Origin: Natronolimnobius sp. AArcel1
GTDB lineage: Archaea; Halobacteriota; Halobacteria; Halobacteriales; Natrialbaceae
Length of the DNA stretch: 64,000 bases
Direction: 5' to 3'
NCBI RefSeq assembly: GCF_011043775.1
Contig: NZ_JAAKXY010000006.1
Location: forward strand, 1-64,000
Shown here: positions 46,188 to 55,934 of the stretch, piece by piece
Layout: each line of letters begins with the position of its first letter
Numbering within the stretch: position 1 is the stretch's first letter
Notes under the pieces: model-generated
Told to the model about the DNA's origin: nothing
The model's database searches: none
The model's input: the letters and a program-made list of their open reading frames with translations, nothing else
Translations under genes and position numbers: made by a program

Positions 46188-46312
46188 ACGGGTTCCCGCT
46201 CCGGCGAGCGAAATAATGGCCACGATTTGTTCCTCAGTACCGCGGCATTGTCTCACAGTCCCGCGAGACACTGACACACGCGTGTGCGTATCGATGACTT
46301 ATTGGTCGTACC

Positions 46313-48691
46313 CTATTCGTCGCGCTCGAGGTCCGATAGCCTCTGCCAGACGCGCTCGTCCGTCAGCGGCATATCAATGTGATCGACCTCGAGTGCATCA
46401 CAGACGGCGTTGACGACGGCGGGTGGCGCGGCAATCGTGCCGCCCTCACCGATTCCTTTGACGCCCAACTCGTTCAGCGGGCTGGGCGTCACCGTTTCGT
46501 CGGTCTCGATTGTCGGAATGTCGGCAGCTCGGGGGACGCCGTAGGAATCCATGGTATTCGTCACGAGCGTGCCATCGTCGTCGTAGACGACCTGCTCGGT
46601 GCGTGCCTGGCCGATTCCCTGGGCGACGCCGCCGTGGACTTGCCCGTCGACGATCATCGGGTTAACGCGCTCGCCGCAGTCGTCGACCGCGAGGTAACGC
46701 TCAATCTCGACGTCGCCTGTGTCGGGGTCGACCGCGACGATGCAGGCGTGCGTGCCGAACGTGTACGCCGTTCCCTCTAGTTCGTAGAACGTCGTTGCCT
46801 CGAGTCCGGGCTCGAGGCCGTCGGGGACGCCCCAGCCGTAAGCTGTCTCGGCGACTGTTTCGAACGACACCGACTCGTCCGCGGTGGCGTCGGGGTCGCT
46901 CGCAACCGAGAACGTCCCATCCGCGTAGTCGACCCGGTCGGGATCGACCTCGAGTTCGGCGGCCGCAAACGCCCGGGCTTTTCTCAGCACTTTCTCGGCG
47001 CTTTCGACGATGGCGTTTCCGCCGACGATTGTCGAGCGGCTGCCGAACGTTCCCGTTCCGGTCGGGATCGACGCCGTATCACCCTCGGAAACGTGGATTC
47101 GGTCCATCGGCACCTCGAGTGCGTCGGCGACGAGTTGGGCGTAGGTGGTTTCGTGACCCTGGCCGTGGGAGTGGGTACCCGCGTAGACTTCCACGTCACC
47201 GTCGGGGAGGACGCGGACGAGGCCGCTCTCGAAGCCGCCGCCGGTCGACTCGACGTAGTTTGCGATGCCGACGCCGCGCAGGCGGCCGTCGTCGGATTTC
47301 GTTGGACTGTCGCTATCGTTACGGTGGGACTCGTAGTCGATCCCCTCGAGCGCCTTCTCCATCGCTGGCTCGTAGTTGCCCGAGTCGTAGGTCGTCCCGA
47401 CGGGCGTCTCGTAAGGGAACGACTCGGACGAAATGAGGTTTTTCCGTCGGAGTTCCGCGGGATCCATCTCGAGTTCCGAAGCAGCGATATCGAGCAGTCG
47501 CTCGGTGACGTAGATCGATTCCGGCCGGCCCGCACCGCGGTAGGAGTGAATCGGCGCGGTGTTCGTAAACACCGAGTGGGCCGTGCAGTGGATCGCATCG
47601 ATTGCGTACTGACTCGAGAGCAGTTTGCCGTACCAGCCGGGAACGCGGGCCCCGCCGCCGAGCGCGTAGCCGCCGGCGCAGGCGTAGGCTTCGGTTCGCA
47701 GCCCGCGGATCGTCCCGTCGTCGTCGAGCGCCAGTTCGGCCGTCGTCCGGTGATCGCGCCCGTGGGCTCCCTCGAGGTAGTTCTCGCTGCGGGTTGCAGT
47801 CCACTTGACAGGGCGCTCGAGTTCGCGGGCGCACCACGCGGCCATCGCCTCGCCGGGGTGATGGTGGCCCTTGTGCCCGAAGCCGCCGCCAACGTGCGGG
47901 ACGATGACTCGAATTTCGCCTTCACGGACGCCGAGCGTGTGGGCCAGTTTCCGCCGATGGCCGTGGGGCGACTGGCTCGTCATCGTCACGGTAAAGCCCT
48001 CTTCAGCGTTGTACTCCGCAATTGCGGCCCGCGGTTCGAGCGCCGAGGGAATCAGCCGGTTGTTCTCGAGGTCGACATCAACTATGTGGTCGGCATTGGC
48101 GAACGCCTCGTCAGTCGCCTCAGCGTCGCCCAGTTCGGCCGACATCGCGAGATTGTCAGGTGCATCCTCGAACAGCTGTGGGGCGTCCGAATCGATTACT
48201 GCCGTTCTTGGGTCGACCACCGCCTCGAGAGGATCGTACTTAACCTCGACCGCCTCGACGGCGTCGCGTGCGCGATAGCGGTCTTCGGCGACGACGACAG
48301 CGATAGGTTGACCGTGATATCGAACGCGATCCGTCGCGAGAACGGGATGGGCTGGTACGTCGCGCTCGAGGCCCGACAGCGGGAGCCGACCGGGTGAGGA
48401 CGAGGCCGCGATGTCGTCCCAGGTGTACGCCCCGAGAACGCCATCCATCGCGTCTGCCGCCGAGGTATCGATCCCCTCGAGGTCGGCGTGGCCGTGCTCG
48501 CTGCGAACAAATGCCAGATGGACCGTTCCTTCAGGCTCGTGGTCGTCGGTGTACTCGGCGCGGCCGGTCAATAACACGGCGTCCTCACGGCGCTTCTCGC
48601 TGGTGCCCGTGTAGGCCTCACTGTCGCCATCATCTGCGCGCTCGAGGTCGTCGATGCGCTGGCTCGAGTGCGTTGATTCAGTGTCGCTCAT
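46313..48691 (-). CDS. Molybdenum hydroxylase large subunit (xanthine/CO dehydrogenase family, form II)
   Basis: A 792-residue molybdopterin-binding catalytic subunit. It has the conserved GGGFGHKGHHHPGEA, the loop IHSYRGAGRPESIYV (about residue 383) and the active-site Glu in LGVKGIGEGGTI. True aerobic CO dehydrogenases carry AYxCSFR at the loop; this protein has SYRGAGR, so it is a form II or aldehyde/purine-type enzyme. It is the last gene of the operon and overlaps the medium-subunit gene by four bases. The substrate is unknown. Confidence 0.93.
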   Translation of the reverse strand: MSDTESTHSSQRIDDLERADDGDSEAYTGTSEKRREDAVLLTGRAEYTDDHEPEGTVHLAFVRSEHGHADLEGIDTSAADAMDGVLGAYTWDDIAASSSPGRLPLSGLERDVPAHPVLATDRVRYHGQPIAVVVAEDRYRARDAVEAVEVKYDPLEAVVDPRTAVIDSDAPQLFEDAPDNLAMSAELGDAEATDEAFANADHIVDVDLENNRLIPSALEPRAAIAEYNAEEGFTVTMTSQSPHGHRRKLAHTLGVREGEIRVIVPHVGGGFGHKGHHHPGEAMAAWCARELERPVKWTATRSENYLEGAHGRDHRTTAELALDDDGTIRGLRTEAYACAGGYALGGGARVPGWYGKLLSSQYAIDAIHCTAHSVFTNTAPIHSYRGAGRPESIYVTERLLDIAASELEMDPAELRRKNLISSESFPYETPVGTTYDSGNYEPAMEKALEGIDYESHRNDSDSPTKSDDGRLRGVGIANYVESTGGGFESGLVRVLPDGDVEVYAGTHSHGQGHETTYAQLVADALEVPMDRIHVSEGDTASIPTGTGTFGSRSTIVGGNAIVESAEKVLRKARAFAAAELEVDPDRVDYADGTFSVASDPDATADESVSFETVAETAYGWGVPDGLEPGLEATTFYELEGTAYTFGTHACIVAVDPDTGDVEIERYLAVDDCGERVNPMIVDGQVHGGVAQGIGQARTEQVVYDDDGTLVTNTMDSYGVPRAADIPTIETDETVTPSPLNELGVKGIGEGGTIAAPPAVVNAVCDALEVDHIDMPLTDERVWQRLSDLERDE

Positions 48692-49659
48692 CGTGTCTCA
48701 CCTCCGCGACCGGCAGCGTTTTCATCGCGCTCGTCATCGCCCGCGTCGGCGATCGCAGCCCGTATCGCACGTTCGGAAACGGTCGGCAGAATACTCGAGC
48801 GGTACTCCTCGCTGGCGTGCACGTCGCCACGTCGTCGCGCTTTCGGAACGTCAGTCGCGGCGTTCGCGACGGCCTCGCTTGCGCACCCGTCCAAGTCGGC
48901 GCTGGTGTCTGTCCCCTCGAGTGCGTCTTCGACGCTCGAGAGCCTGACCGCGGTATCGGCGACGCCGTTGGCCGCGAGTTGGACTTCCTCGAGCACGCCG
49001 TCCGCAATCGTGACGCGGGCCGCGACCCCGACCATTGCGTAGCCGGAGGTTGGATGGGTCTGCTTGACGTACGCGCCGCCGCTCTGTGCTGTCTCATCCG
49101 CTGTAGAGTTGCCGAGCAGTGGAATTCGAATCGACGTAACGATCTCGTCGTCGCCAACGACAGTCTCGAACGCCCCAGTCAGAAACTCTCCGACAGGAAC
49201 GTCCCGTTCGCCGTCCGGCCCGCGGATTCTGACCGTTGCATCGGCGACGAGCGCCGCGGCTGGCAGATCGGAGTCTGGGTGTGCTTCCGCGAGATTGCCG
49301 CCGACAGTGCCTCGATTGCGAATCTGTCGGTCGCCCACTGCTCGAGTCGCCGCCGCGACCGCTGGTGCATGCGCCTCGAGCGTCCCAGGTTTATCTTCGG
49401 CAGTGGTTCCCGCCTCAAGTGCAGCCGCGTAGGTCGTCGCCGCGCCAATGACGAGCGCGTCGTCTACGACCTTGAGGCCGGTCAGTTCTGCTACGGTGCT
49501 CACGTCGACAACGGCACCCGGTGCAGCATCGCCGGTTTTGAGCCGCGGAAGTAGCGCGTGGCCGCCTGCAAGCAACGTTGCGTCAGGTAGCTCGGCAAGC
49601 AGCGAGAGCGCCTCTGTGACACTGCCGGCGCGGTGATAGTCGAACGAGGGCGGATACAT
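48688..49659 (-). CDS. Molybdenum hydroxylase FAD-binding medium subunit
   Basis: A 323-residue flavoprotein that passes electrons from the iron-sulfur subunit to an acceptor. The FAD pocket is seen in ATLLAGGHALLPRLK and AVGDRQIRNRGTVGGNLAEA. Coupled by one-base and four-base overlaps to the small and large subunit genes. Confidence 0.93.
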   Translation of the reverse strand: MYPPSFDYHRAGSVTEALSLLAELPDATLLAGGHALLPRLKTGDAAPGAVVDVSTVAELTGLKVVDDALVIGAATTYAAALEAGTTAEDKPGTLEAHAPAVAAATRAVGDRQIRNRGTVGGNLAEAHPDSDLPAAALVADATVRIRGPDGERDVPVGEFLTGAFETVVGDDEIVTSIRIPLLGNSTADETAQSGGAYVKQTHPTSGYAMVGVAARVTIADGVLEEVQLAANGVADTAVRLSSVEDALEGTDTSADLDGCASEAVANAATDVPKARRRGDVHASEEYRSSILPTVSERAIRAAIADAGDDERDENAAGRGGETR

Positions 49660-50177
49660 CAGTCCTCACCCTCCGTTACGGCCGCGCTGGGAGGCGATCC
49701 GCTCACGGCCTCGAGTTCAGTGGCCGCCGATTGCACTGCTCGGATGATGTTCGTATAGCCCGTACAGCGACAGATGTTTCCCTTCAGCGAGCGCCGAATG
49801 TCGTCGTCCGTGGGGTCTGGATTCTCCCGCAGGAGGTCTGCAACTGTCAGTACCATCCCTGGCGTGCAGTAGCCACACTGGAGGCCGTGTTCCTCGTGGA
49901 ACTGTTCCTGGACGACCGAGAGCACGTCGTCGTGACTCGCCGCTGTTCGGATGGTCGCGCCGTCGGCCTGTACCGCAAGGATCGTACACGATTTGACGAT
50001 GTCGCCATCGAGTTCGACCGTACAGGCCCCGCACTTGCTCGACTCGCAGCCGACTTTCGGCGCGGTCACGCCGAGTTGGTCCCGGAGCGCGTGAACGAGT
50101 AGGGTCCGCCCCTCGACCGTCACCGTCTCGCGGTCGCCGTCCACGGTGAGCGAAATCTGGTGCTCTGACATTGTCAC
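49659..50177 (-). CDS. Molybdenum hydroxylase [2Fe-2S] small subunit
   Basis: A 172-residue protein with two [2Fe-2S] sites: GCESSKCGACTVELDG plus a fourth cysteine (VKSC), and CGYCTPGMVL with GNICRCTGY. It links the molybdenum centre to FAD. The start is 50177 (MTMSEHQ) or 50171. A 54-base gap separates it from the XdhC gene upstream. Confidence 0.95.
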   Translation of the reverse strand: MTMSEHQISLTVDGDRETVTVEGRTLLVHALRDQLGVTAPKVGCESSKCGACTVELDGDIVKSCTILAVQADGATIRTAASHDDVLSVVQEQFHEEHGLQCGYCTPGMVLTVADLLRENPDPTDDDIRRSLKGNICRCTGYTNIIRAVQSAATELEAVSGSPPSAAVTEGED

Positions 50178-50231
50178 TGCCTTTGCGGAGCCACCTCTTC
50201 AAAGATCGCCTCCCCCGGTCAGCCCGCCGGT

Positions 50232-51443
50232 TCAGCGCTCGTGAATCGGACCCTCGCGATCTGTGAGATGTTCTGGCTCGCGATCGTTGTGAACCGCCAG
50301 CACCTCGCTGATGATGCTCGTCGCAATCCCATAGGGAGACCCCGCACCGAGGTCGACCCCGATCGGCGCGTACACTCGCTCGAGATCCAGCTCCGATACC
50401 GTCTCTCCATCCGCGTTCATCGCCTCGAGCAACTCCGTAAAGCGTTCTCTGGGCCCCATCATCCCAATGTAGGGCGCATCCGACTCGAGTAGTGCCTCGA
50501 GTGCAAGTCGATCGTCGACGAAATTGTGGGTCATCACGACCGCGTAGGTGCGTTCGTCGGGTGCGATCGCCGCTGCAACGGCCGCTGGAGCCGTCGAGAC
50601 GTGCTCGTCTGCCGTCGGAAATCGCGACTCGAGGTCGATAGCTCCGCGAAAGCCAATGACCTCGACACGGAAGCCGTTCTGTGCGCCTAACTCGACGACG
50701 GGGCCGACATCGTGGCCGCTTCCGAGCACGACCAGCCGCGGCGGGGGCTGTACGCCCTCGATGAATACCGTCGCCTTGTCCATGTTGTCCGTCTCGCCCG
50801 CTGCATCCCCGTCACCACCCTCATCAGAGCCCTCCCCGTCCGCTTCGTCCATCTCACTCGCGTCGGCCTCGAGCGTAACCGTCTCGGTGGCCTCGTTCGC
50901 GACACACCGTGTTGCCGGTTCGCGGACGGCGTCGATGAGCCACGCTGGTACTGAGGCGTCATCGACCGCTGTCACACGTCCGTTGCGGGAGTACAATCTG
51001 GTGCCAGGCGAGAGTTCGTGTCCGTTCGTTTCCCCTTCGAGAACGGTCACAATGCCGATTGGTGCTCTCTCCTCGAGGGCGGCCGCCAACGGCTCGATAG
51101 ATGCTGCAAGTGGTTCGACGAGGACGTCGACGATTCCGTTACAGCCGACGCCGAGCCCCCAGACATCGTCGTCCGCAGTGAGATCGTACGTCTCGAGACG
51201 AGGTTCGTCGGCCTCGAGGACGGCGTCAGCGAGTTCGGCGAGTTCGTCCTCGAGGCAGCCAGCGGTGAGTTGGCCGACGGCGGTGCCATCGCGTTCGACG
51301 ACCATTTTCGCACCGGGGCGGCGGTAGGCGTTGCCCTCGACGCCGACCACCGTTGCAACGACCGCCTCGCGGTCGCCAGCCACTCCATCTCGGAGCGCCT
51401 CGTGGACGGACCGGCCGGCTTCGGTCCGGTCGAACTCGGTCAT
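50232..51443 (-). CDS. XdhC/CoxI-family molybdenum cofactor maturation protein
   Basis: A 403-residue accessory protein that binds molybdenum cofactor, helps add the terminal sulfur ligand and protects it before insertion. The N-terminal XdhC part has GAKMVVERDGTAVGQLTAGC, the C-terminal Rossmann part LVVLGSGHDVGPVVELGAQN and MTHNFVDDRLALEALL. An acidic low-complexity insert of about 35 residues (rich in Asp, Glu, Gly) separates them. First gene of the operon, with the MocA-like gene divergent from it. Confidence 0.91.
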   Translation of the reverse strand: MTEFDRTEAGRSVHEALRDGVAGDREAVVATVVGVEGNAYRRPGAKMVVERDGTAVGQLTAGCLEDELAELADAVLEADEPRLETYDLTADDDVWGLGVGCNGIVDVLVEPLAASIEPLAAALEERAPIGIVTVLEGETNGHELSPGTRLYSRNGRVTAVDDASVPAWLIDAVREPATRCVANEATETVTLEADASEMDEADGEGSDEGGDGDAAGETDNMDKATVFIEGVQPPPRLVVLGSGHDVGPVVELGAQNGFRVEVIGFRGAIDLESRFPTADEHVSTAPAAVAAAIAPDERTYAVVMTHNFVDDRLALEALLESDAPYIGMMGPRERFTELLEAMNADGETVSELDLERVYAPIGVDLGAGSPYGIATSIISEVLAVHNDREPEHLTDREGPIHER

Positions 51444-51488
51444 ACCGGTGTTTCCGCTTGCCGCGTCCTATCGCTTTCGGGTCTCGGT

Positions 51489-52163
51489 ATGAGCGACGAC
51501 CATTTTATGCGTCCGGGGCAATCACCACCCATGGTTCCCGCTGAAACTGGCGGCGGTGATGACTCGCTGGCCACCCAACCGGCGGACACAGAGCCGCCGG
51601 TTGTTGCTGCTATCCTCCTCGCCGCAGGGACCAGTTCGCGATTCGACGGCGCGAATAAACTCCTCGTCCCCGTCGACGGCACACCAATCGTTCGGCACGC
51701 GGGACGCACGCTCGAGGCCGCTCCGGTTGAACCGGTCGTCGCTGTCCTCGGCCACGACGCGGACGCTGTCGGCGATGCACTCGCCGGCCTCGACCTCGAG
51801 ACCGTGACGAACCCTGCGTACGGAGACGGCCAGTCGACCTCGGTTCGGTGCGGCCTCGAGGCGATTCCAGAACAAGCCGACGCCGTCATGATTGCACTCG
51901 GCGATATGCCGTTCGTCGATCCCGCCTCCATCACGGCATTAGTCGATGCCTATCGCGCGGGTGCCGGAGACGCACTCGCAGCCGCGAACAACAGCGAGCG
52001 AGGCAATCCCGTGCTGTTCGATCGGCAGTATTTTTCCGCTCTCGCCGCACTCGAGGGAGATATCGGTGGTCGCGCCATTCTCGAGCGGGAGGGCGCGCTC
52101 GTCGAAACCGGTGACCCCGGCGTGCGACGCGACGTGGATCGCCGAGTCGACATACAAGAGTGA
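51489..52163 (+). CDS. MocA-type molybdenum cofactor nucleotidyltransferase
   Basis: A 224-residue nucleotidyltransferase. The NTP-binding start is AAILLAAGTSSRFDGANKLL, followed by VVAVLGHDADAV, ALGDMPFVDP and NPVLFDRQYF. The family member MocA joins CTP to molybdopterin to make MCD; IspD/GlmU-like relatives also have this fold. Divergent from the molybdenum hydroxylase operon (45-base gap). A second ATG at 51531 (MVPAETGG) may be the start, since a TTTTATGC box lies about 24 bases before it. Confidence 0.88.
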   Translation: MSDDHFMRPGQSPPMVPAETGGGDDSLATQPADTEPPVVAAILLAAGTSSRFDGANKLLVPVDGTPIVRHAGRTLEAAPVEPVVAVLGHDADAVGDALAGLDLETVTNPAYGDGQSTSVRCGLEAIPEQADAVMIALGDMPFVDPASITALVDAYRAGAGDALAAANNSERGNPVLFDRQYFSALAALEGDIGGRAILEREGALVETGDPGVRRDVDRRVDIQE

Positions 52164-52178
52164 ACTGAGTGCCAGCGG

Positions 52179-52895
52179 CTAGTCTGTATCTGCGTTTGAG
52201 TCGGTGTCCGCCTCGAGAATATCTGCTTCGACATCGTCGCCGTGCTCGAGACCCTCGAGCAGGATATCGATGCGCTCGGCTTCGGATTCGCGGTCGAGCG
52301 TGCCAGCATCGGGATAGACGCCGACGAGCACGAGATGATCGCTACCGTACTCGAGGCGTGCGATGTCGATGTACACCGCGACACCTTCGTACCCATGCAG
52401 CGTCGCCTCGCCATCGAATGTATCGACCGTACTCTCGCGCTCGAGGATAGCGACTGCTCGCTCCTCGAGTTCATCACCAACCTCGAGTTCGGCGTACTGA
52501 TTCTGGACGTGTTCGGCGATTTCGGCTGTCGTCATGTCGCTGACTGGGTTGAAATCCTCGCCGAGGAGTCTGACCTGCGGTGTGGTGATCGCAGCGAAGA
52601 CGCCGGCTTCGGTTTCCCCATCGAGCACGCCGAAGGGCGTCGTGATCGTTCGTGTGTACTGGCTGATGTAGTTGACCGCATCGACTGATTGTCTGGCGAC
52701 TGTCTCCGTTTCGATGACCTCCTGTGTGCCGTGATACTCGTAGCCGGCGTCGTCGACTGCGGTCTGCGAGACGACTGCTGGCGACGCGTTGACTGTCGTG
52801 AGGTCTGTGATATATTCCTCAACGCTGCCGAGACAACCAGCGGTTGCCGTTATCCCACCGACCGCGGCCGCTGCGACGAACCGCCGTCGATCCAT
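52179..52895 (-). CDS. Haloarchaeal lipoprotein (DUF6517-like)
   Basis: A 238-residue Tat-dependent lipoprotein: MDRRRFVAAAAVGG then ATAGC, lipid at about Cys21. The mature part (SPAVVSQTAVDDAGYEYHG, then TAEIAEHVQNQYAELEV) belongs, from memory, to the DUF6517 family seen only in haloarchaea. No catalytic residues evident. Start at 52895; the upstream frame from 52952 is probably not translated. It lies 15 bases from the convergent nucleotidyltransferase gene. Confidence 0.8.
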   Translation of the reverse strand: MDRRRFVAAAAVGGITATAGCLGSVEEYITDLTTVNASPAVVSQTAVDDAGYEYHGTQEVIETETVARQSVDAVNYISQYTRTITTPFGVLDGETEAGVFAAITTPQVRLLGEDFNPVSDMTTAEIAEHVQNQYAELEVGDELEERAVAILERESTVDTFDGEATLHGYEGVAVYIDIARLEYGSDHLVLVGVYPDAGTLDRESEAERIDILLEGLEHGDDVEADILEADTDSNADTD

Positions 52896-52989
52896 ACTCG
52901 AGCGTCCACGAACCGCGGGATAAGTGTCGTGCCTCCCTTCGCTGACTGACACGTTCTCCGTCGCTTCTCATACCGTGGCACTGAAGCAG

Positions 52990-54483
52990 TTACTCGGATG
53001 GTAGCCGATATGCCGCCCCATCATCCGTATCTTGGACTTCGATGCCAAGCGCCTCGAGTTCGTCACGAAGTTCGTCTGCTCGCTCGTAGTTGCCGTCGGC
53101 CCGTTCTTGCTCGCGAACGTCGAGCACGAGATCGACCACGTCGCCGGCCAACTCGGCGCTGCCGTCCGTCTCACCGATAAAGGAGAGTCCGAGAACATCC
53201 CCCAGTTCCTCGAGCGTGTCGACGGCGTCACAGAGGCCACGGTAGTCATACTCTGTGCGGTCCTCGAGATGAGCGTTGATCGCGGAAGCAATCGACAGCA
53301 GCGCAGACTGCGCTTCGCGCGTGTTGAAGTCGTCGTTCATCGCCGCGACGAACGACTCGCGGGCGTCCTTGACGGCTGCCCGGAGGTCGCCTTCTTCGAC
53401 TTTTGTCCGCGCGTCGGTGGAGTCGACTGCGTCGACGGCCGACTCATACGCACGCTCGAGTTGGTCCCAACGCTCTTCGGCTTCGGCGATGGTCTCATCC
53501 GAGTAGAGTTGCTGGCTGTTGTACGAGCCGGCGGTGAGGAAGGTTCGCATCACGTTCGTCCCCCACTGGTCGATGGCTTCATCGACGGTGACGAAGTTGC
53601 CCAGACTCGAGGACATCTTCTCGTCGGCCATCTGGAACAGTTCGCAGTGGAGCCAGTAGTTCGCGAACGCCTGATCGGTTGCGGCTTCGGACTGGGCGAT
53701 CTCGTTTTCGTGGTGTGGGAAGACGAGGTCGCGGCCGCCGACGTGGATGTCGAGGGTTTCGCCGAGGTGGGTCATGCTCATCGCCGAGCACTCGATGTGC
53801 CAGCCGGGACGGCCTTCACCCCACGGCGAGTCCCACGTCAGCGAGGTTTCGCAGGCGTGTCCTGGGTCGGCAGCGCCCTCGTGGCGGTGTTCGGCGACTG
53901 CTCCTTCGTCGACGCCGCCGGCCTTCCAGAGCGCGAAATCTGCGGGATTGCGCTTTTCGGAGCGTTCCTCGGGGTCGCCTTGGGATTCGATCTCCTCGAG
54001 ATCCTGATTCGAGAGTTTGCCGTACTCCTCGAAGGCGGCCACGTCGAAGTAGACCGAGCCGTTGGATTCGTATGCGTAGCCCCGCTCGACTAAGGTCTCG
54101 ACGAGGTCGATGATTTCCGGGACGTGCTCGGAGACGCGCGGGTAGACCTCTGCGCGCAGCAGGTTCAGCGAGCGCATATCCGCGAGCGTGCGCTCGATGT
54201 AGGTCTCAGCAACAGTGGCTTCGTCGTCGCCGAGATCATCCTCGCCCACGCGGGCGACAATTTTCTCGTTGATATCAGTAAAGTTCTCGACGTGACGCAC
54301 GTCGTAGCCGAGGTACTCGAGCCAGCGGTGCATGACGTCGACGTGGACCCACGACCGCGCGTGGCCCAGATGGGGCGGATCCGAGACCGTCAGGCCACAG
54401 TAGTAAAGCAGTACGTTCTCGGGGTCCTGTGGCTCGAACGGCTCTGTCTCGCCCGTCAACGTGTTCGTCACGTGTAGGGTCAT
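52990..54483 (-). CDS. cysS: Cysteinyl-tRNA synthetase
   Basis: A 497-residue class I enzyme that attaches cysteine to tRNA(Cys). The nucleotide-binding motif appears as DPPHLGHARSWV, the zinc ligand in LYYCGLTV, the catalytic loop as DEKMSSSLGNF. The all-helical anticodon-binding end is RERADGNYERADELRDEL. Length is typical. Confidence 0.96.
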   Translation of the reverse strand: MTLHVTNTLTGETEPFEPQDPENVLLYYCGLTVSDPPHLGHARSWVHVDVMHRWLEYLGYDVRHVENFTDINEKIVARVGEDDLGDDEATVAETYIERTLADMRSLNLLRAEVYPRVSEHVPEIIDLVETLVERGYAYESNGSVYFDVAAFEEYGKLSNQDLEEIESQGDPEERSEKRNPADFALWKAGGVDEGAVAEHRHEGAADPGHACETSLTWDSPWGEGRPGWHIECSAMSMTHLGETLDIHVGGRDLVFPHHENEIAQSEAATDQAFANYWLHCELFQMADEKMSSSLGNFVTVDEAIDQWGTNVMRTFLTAGSYNSQQLYSDETIAEAEERWDQLERAYESAVDAVDSTDARTKVEEGDLRAAVKDARESFVAAMNDDFNTREAQSALLSIASAINAHLEDRTEYDYRGLCDAVDTLEELGDVLGLSFIGETDGSAELAGDVVDLVLDVREQERADGNYERADELRDELEALGIEVQDTDDGAAYRLPSE

Positions 54484-54650
54484 TAGTCGCTCGTACTGCC
54501 GGCTGAAAGTTAAAGCGTTGGATGCTTTGCCACCATAATAGCTGAGGCGCTACAACGATTTCGAGACGTTCTGATCGGACGGTCGATACCCTGAGTCCGA
54601 ACTAGTCCGGTCGGCGTCGCCCACCTCGAGTACTTCTTCTAATATAAAGG

Positions 54651-54660
54651 TTGATAAATA
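54651..54660 (+). promoter_or_regulatory. TATA box of the MFS transporter gene
   Basis: GATAAATAAAAG-like sequence about 24-32 bases before the ATG at 54683, in an otherwise AT-rich run (TAATATAAAGG upstream). It supports a leaderless mRNA and the ATG rather than the preceding GTG as start. Confidence 0.5.
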
Positions 54661-54682
54661 AAAGACGAATTGACATGTAGTG

Positions 54683-55918
54683 ATGACTGACGCTTCATCG
54701 TCGCCAACTGGTGGGTTCTCTCTCATCAGCCCACCCATCGTAATTACGGCACTGCTTGCAGCGACGTGGTTCGTTCTCAGCGTCTATCGTGTTACGTTTT
54801 CCGTCGCACTGCCAGACGTGCTTGCCGAGACGAGCGTGAACTATACGGAAGTGAGCGTTCTGTTTGGTGCGCTGTTCATCGGATACGCGGTCAGCCAATT
54901 TCCTGCTGGCAGCCTCGCGGACCGCGTCGGTGTGCGGACGGTGCTGATCGGTGGTGCTGGGATCGCCAGTCTCGCACTCAGCTCACTCGCTGTCGCCACA
55001 AACTATTTCCACGTCTTCGCTGCGCTGTTGCTCGTTGGGACCGGAATCGGAAGCTTCCGTGCCGTGAGTCAGGTTGCCATCTCGTCGCATGTCCCCGACG
55101 AATACGAAGGGAAAGCACTCGGATTGCTCACAGCTGCAGAACCGTTCAGCTACGTCGTCGGTCCCGTTACTGTTGCACTCCTGCTCGAGACGTACGATCT
55201 CTACACGATGCCACTCGTCCTTGCTCTCGCTCCACTACCACTTCTCGGGATTCTCTTGACGACTCGTTCGCTCCCGGCTCGAGTTGATTCGGATCTGGTG
55301 GCGATACCGACGTTCCGGCAGGCGGGGACGGTATTCCGCGATCTTCTCCGACGCACCGAGACGGGACTGCTGGTTGGGTTTGGGATCGCGTTTTCTACGA
55401 CGACGAACGCACTCATCGCTATTCTGCCATGGTATCTTGTTGAAACTACGTCGCTGACATTGACACTGGGAACACTCTATGCGGGTGGCGTATTCGGTGC
55501 CGGCGCTGTCGGTGCGATACTCGGTGGTGTACTGCGAGACCGTGTCGGTGCAGTTCCCATCCTCTGTGTCGGGTTCGCGGCCGCCGCCAGCATGCTTGTC
55601 GTCTTCGCGCTGTCCTCAACCGTCGGCCAACTCCTCGTCGTCCTTGCGGTCTTCAGTCTTGGCCTCAATAGTATTCTTCCAGCACGTGATCGGATCATCA
55701 ACGTCCAGGCCAGGGAGTGTTCGACAACGCATACCGGAGCAATGATCGGCGCCCTCCGATCGCTCTGTTATCTGGGTGGCGGACTCGGTGCCGTCATCGT
55801 CGGACTCACGTTTGCCCAGTTCGGACTCACGGCCGGATTTGGATTGCTCGTGATACTACTGTGTGCTGGTCTCTGTTGCTCGGTCGCACTGTGGTACGTC
55901 AGTGGACGACGATACTGA
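54683..55918 (+). CDS. MFS transporter
   Basis: A 411-residue major facilitator with about 12 helices. The A-motif is GSLADRVGVRTVLIGG after helix 2 and its partner GVLRDRVGAVPIL after helix 8. It begins with an acidic/Ser N-terminus and then ITALLAATWFVLSVYRVTF. It differs in sequence from the MFS protein at 32-33 kb. Substrate unknown; nitrate, sugar-acid and drug porters share this pattern. Confidence 0.9.
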   Translation: MTDASSSPTGGFSLISPPIVITALLAATWFVLSVYRVTFSVALPDVLAETSVNYTEVSVLFGALFIGYAVSQFPAGSLADRVGVRTVLIGGAGIASLALSSLAVATNYFHVFAALLLVGTGIGSFRAVSQVAISSHVPDEYEGKALGLLTAAEPFSYVVGPVTVALLLETYDLYTMPLVLALAPLPLLGILLTTRSLPARVDSDLVAIPTFRQAGTVFRDLLRRTETGLLVGFGIAFSTTTNALIAILPWYLVETTSLTLTLGTLYAGGVFGAGAVGAILGGVLRDRVGAVPILCVGFAAAASMLVVFALSSTVGQLLVVLAVFSLGLNSILPARDRIINVQARECSTTHTGAMIGALRSLCYLGGGLGAVIVGLTFAQFGLTAGFGLLVILLCAGLCCSVALWYVSGRRY

Positions 55919-55934
55919 CGTCCACGAGCCAGTC

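Noticed and set aside
47093-48397. A 434-codon open frame opposite the molybdenum hydroxylase large subunit
   Set aside because: Shadow frame; composition is basic and the real gene has all family motifs.
46313-48691. True aerobic CO dehydrogenase
   Set aside because: The active-site loop is SYRGAGR rather than AYxCSFR, so the substrate is probably not CO.
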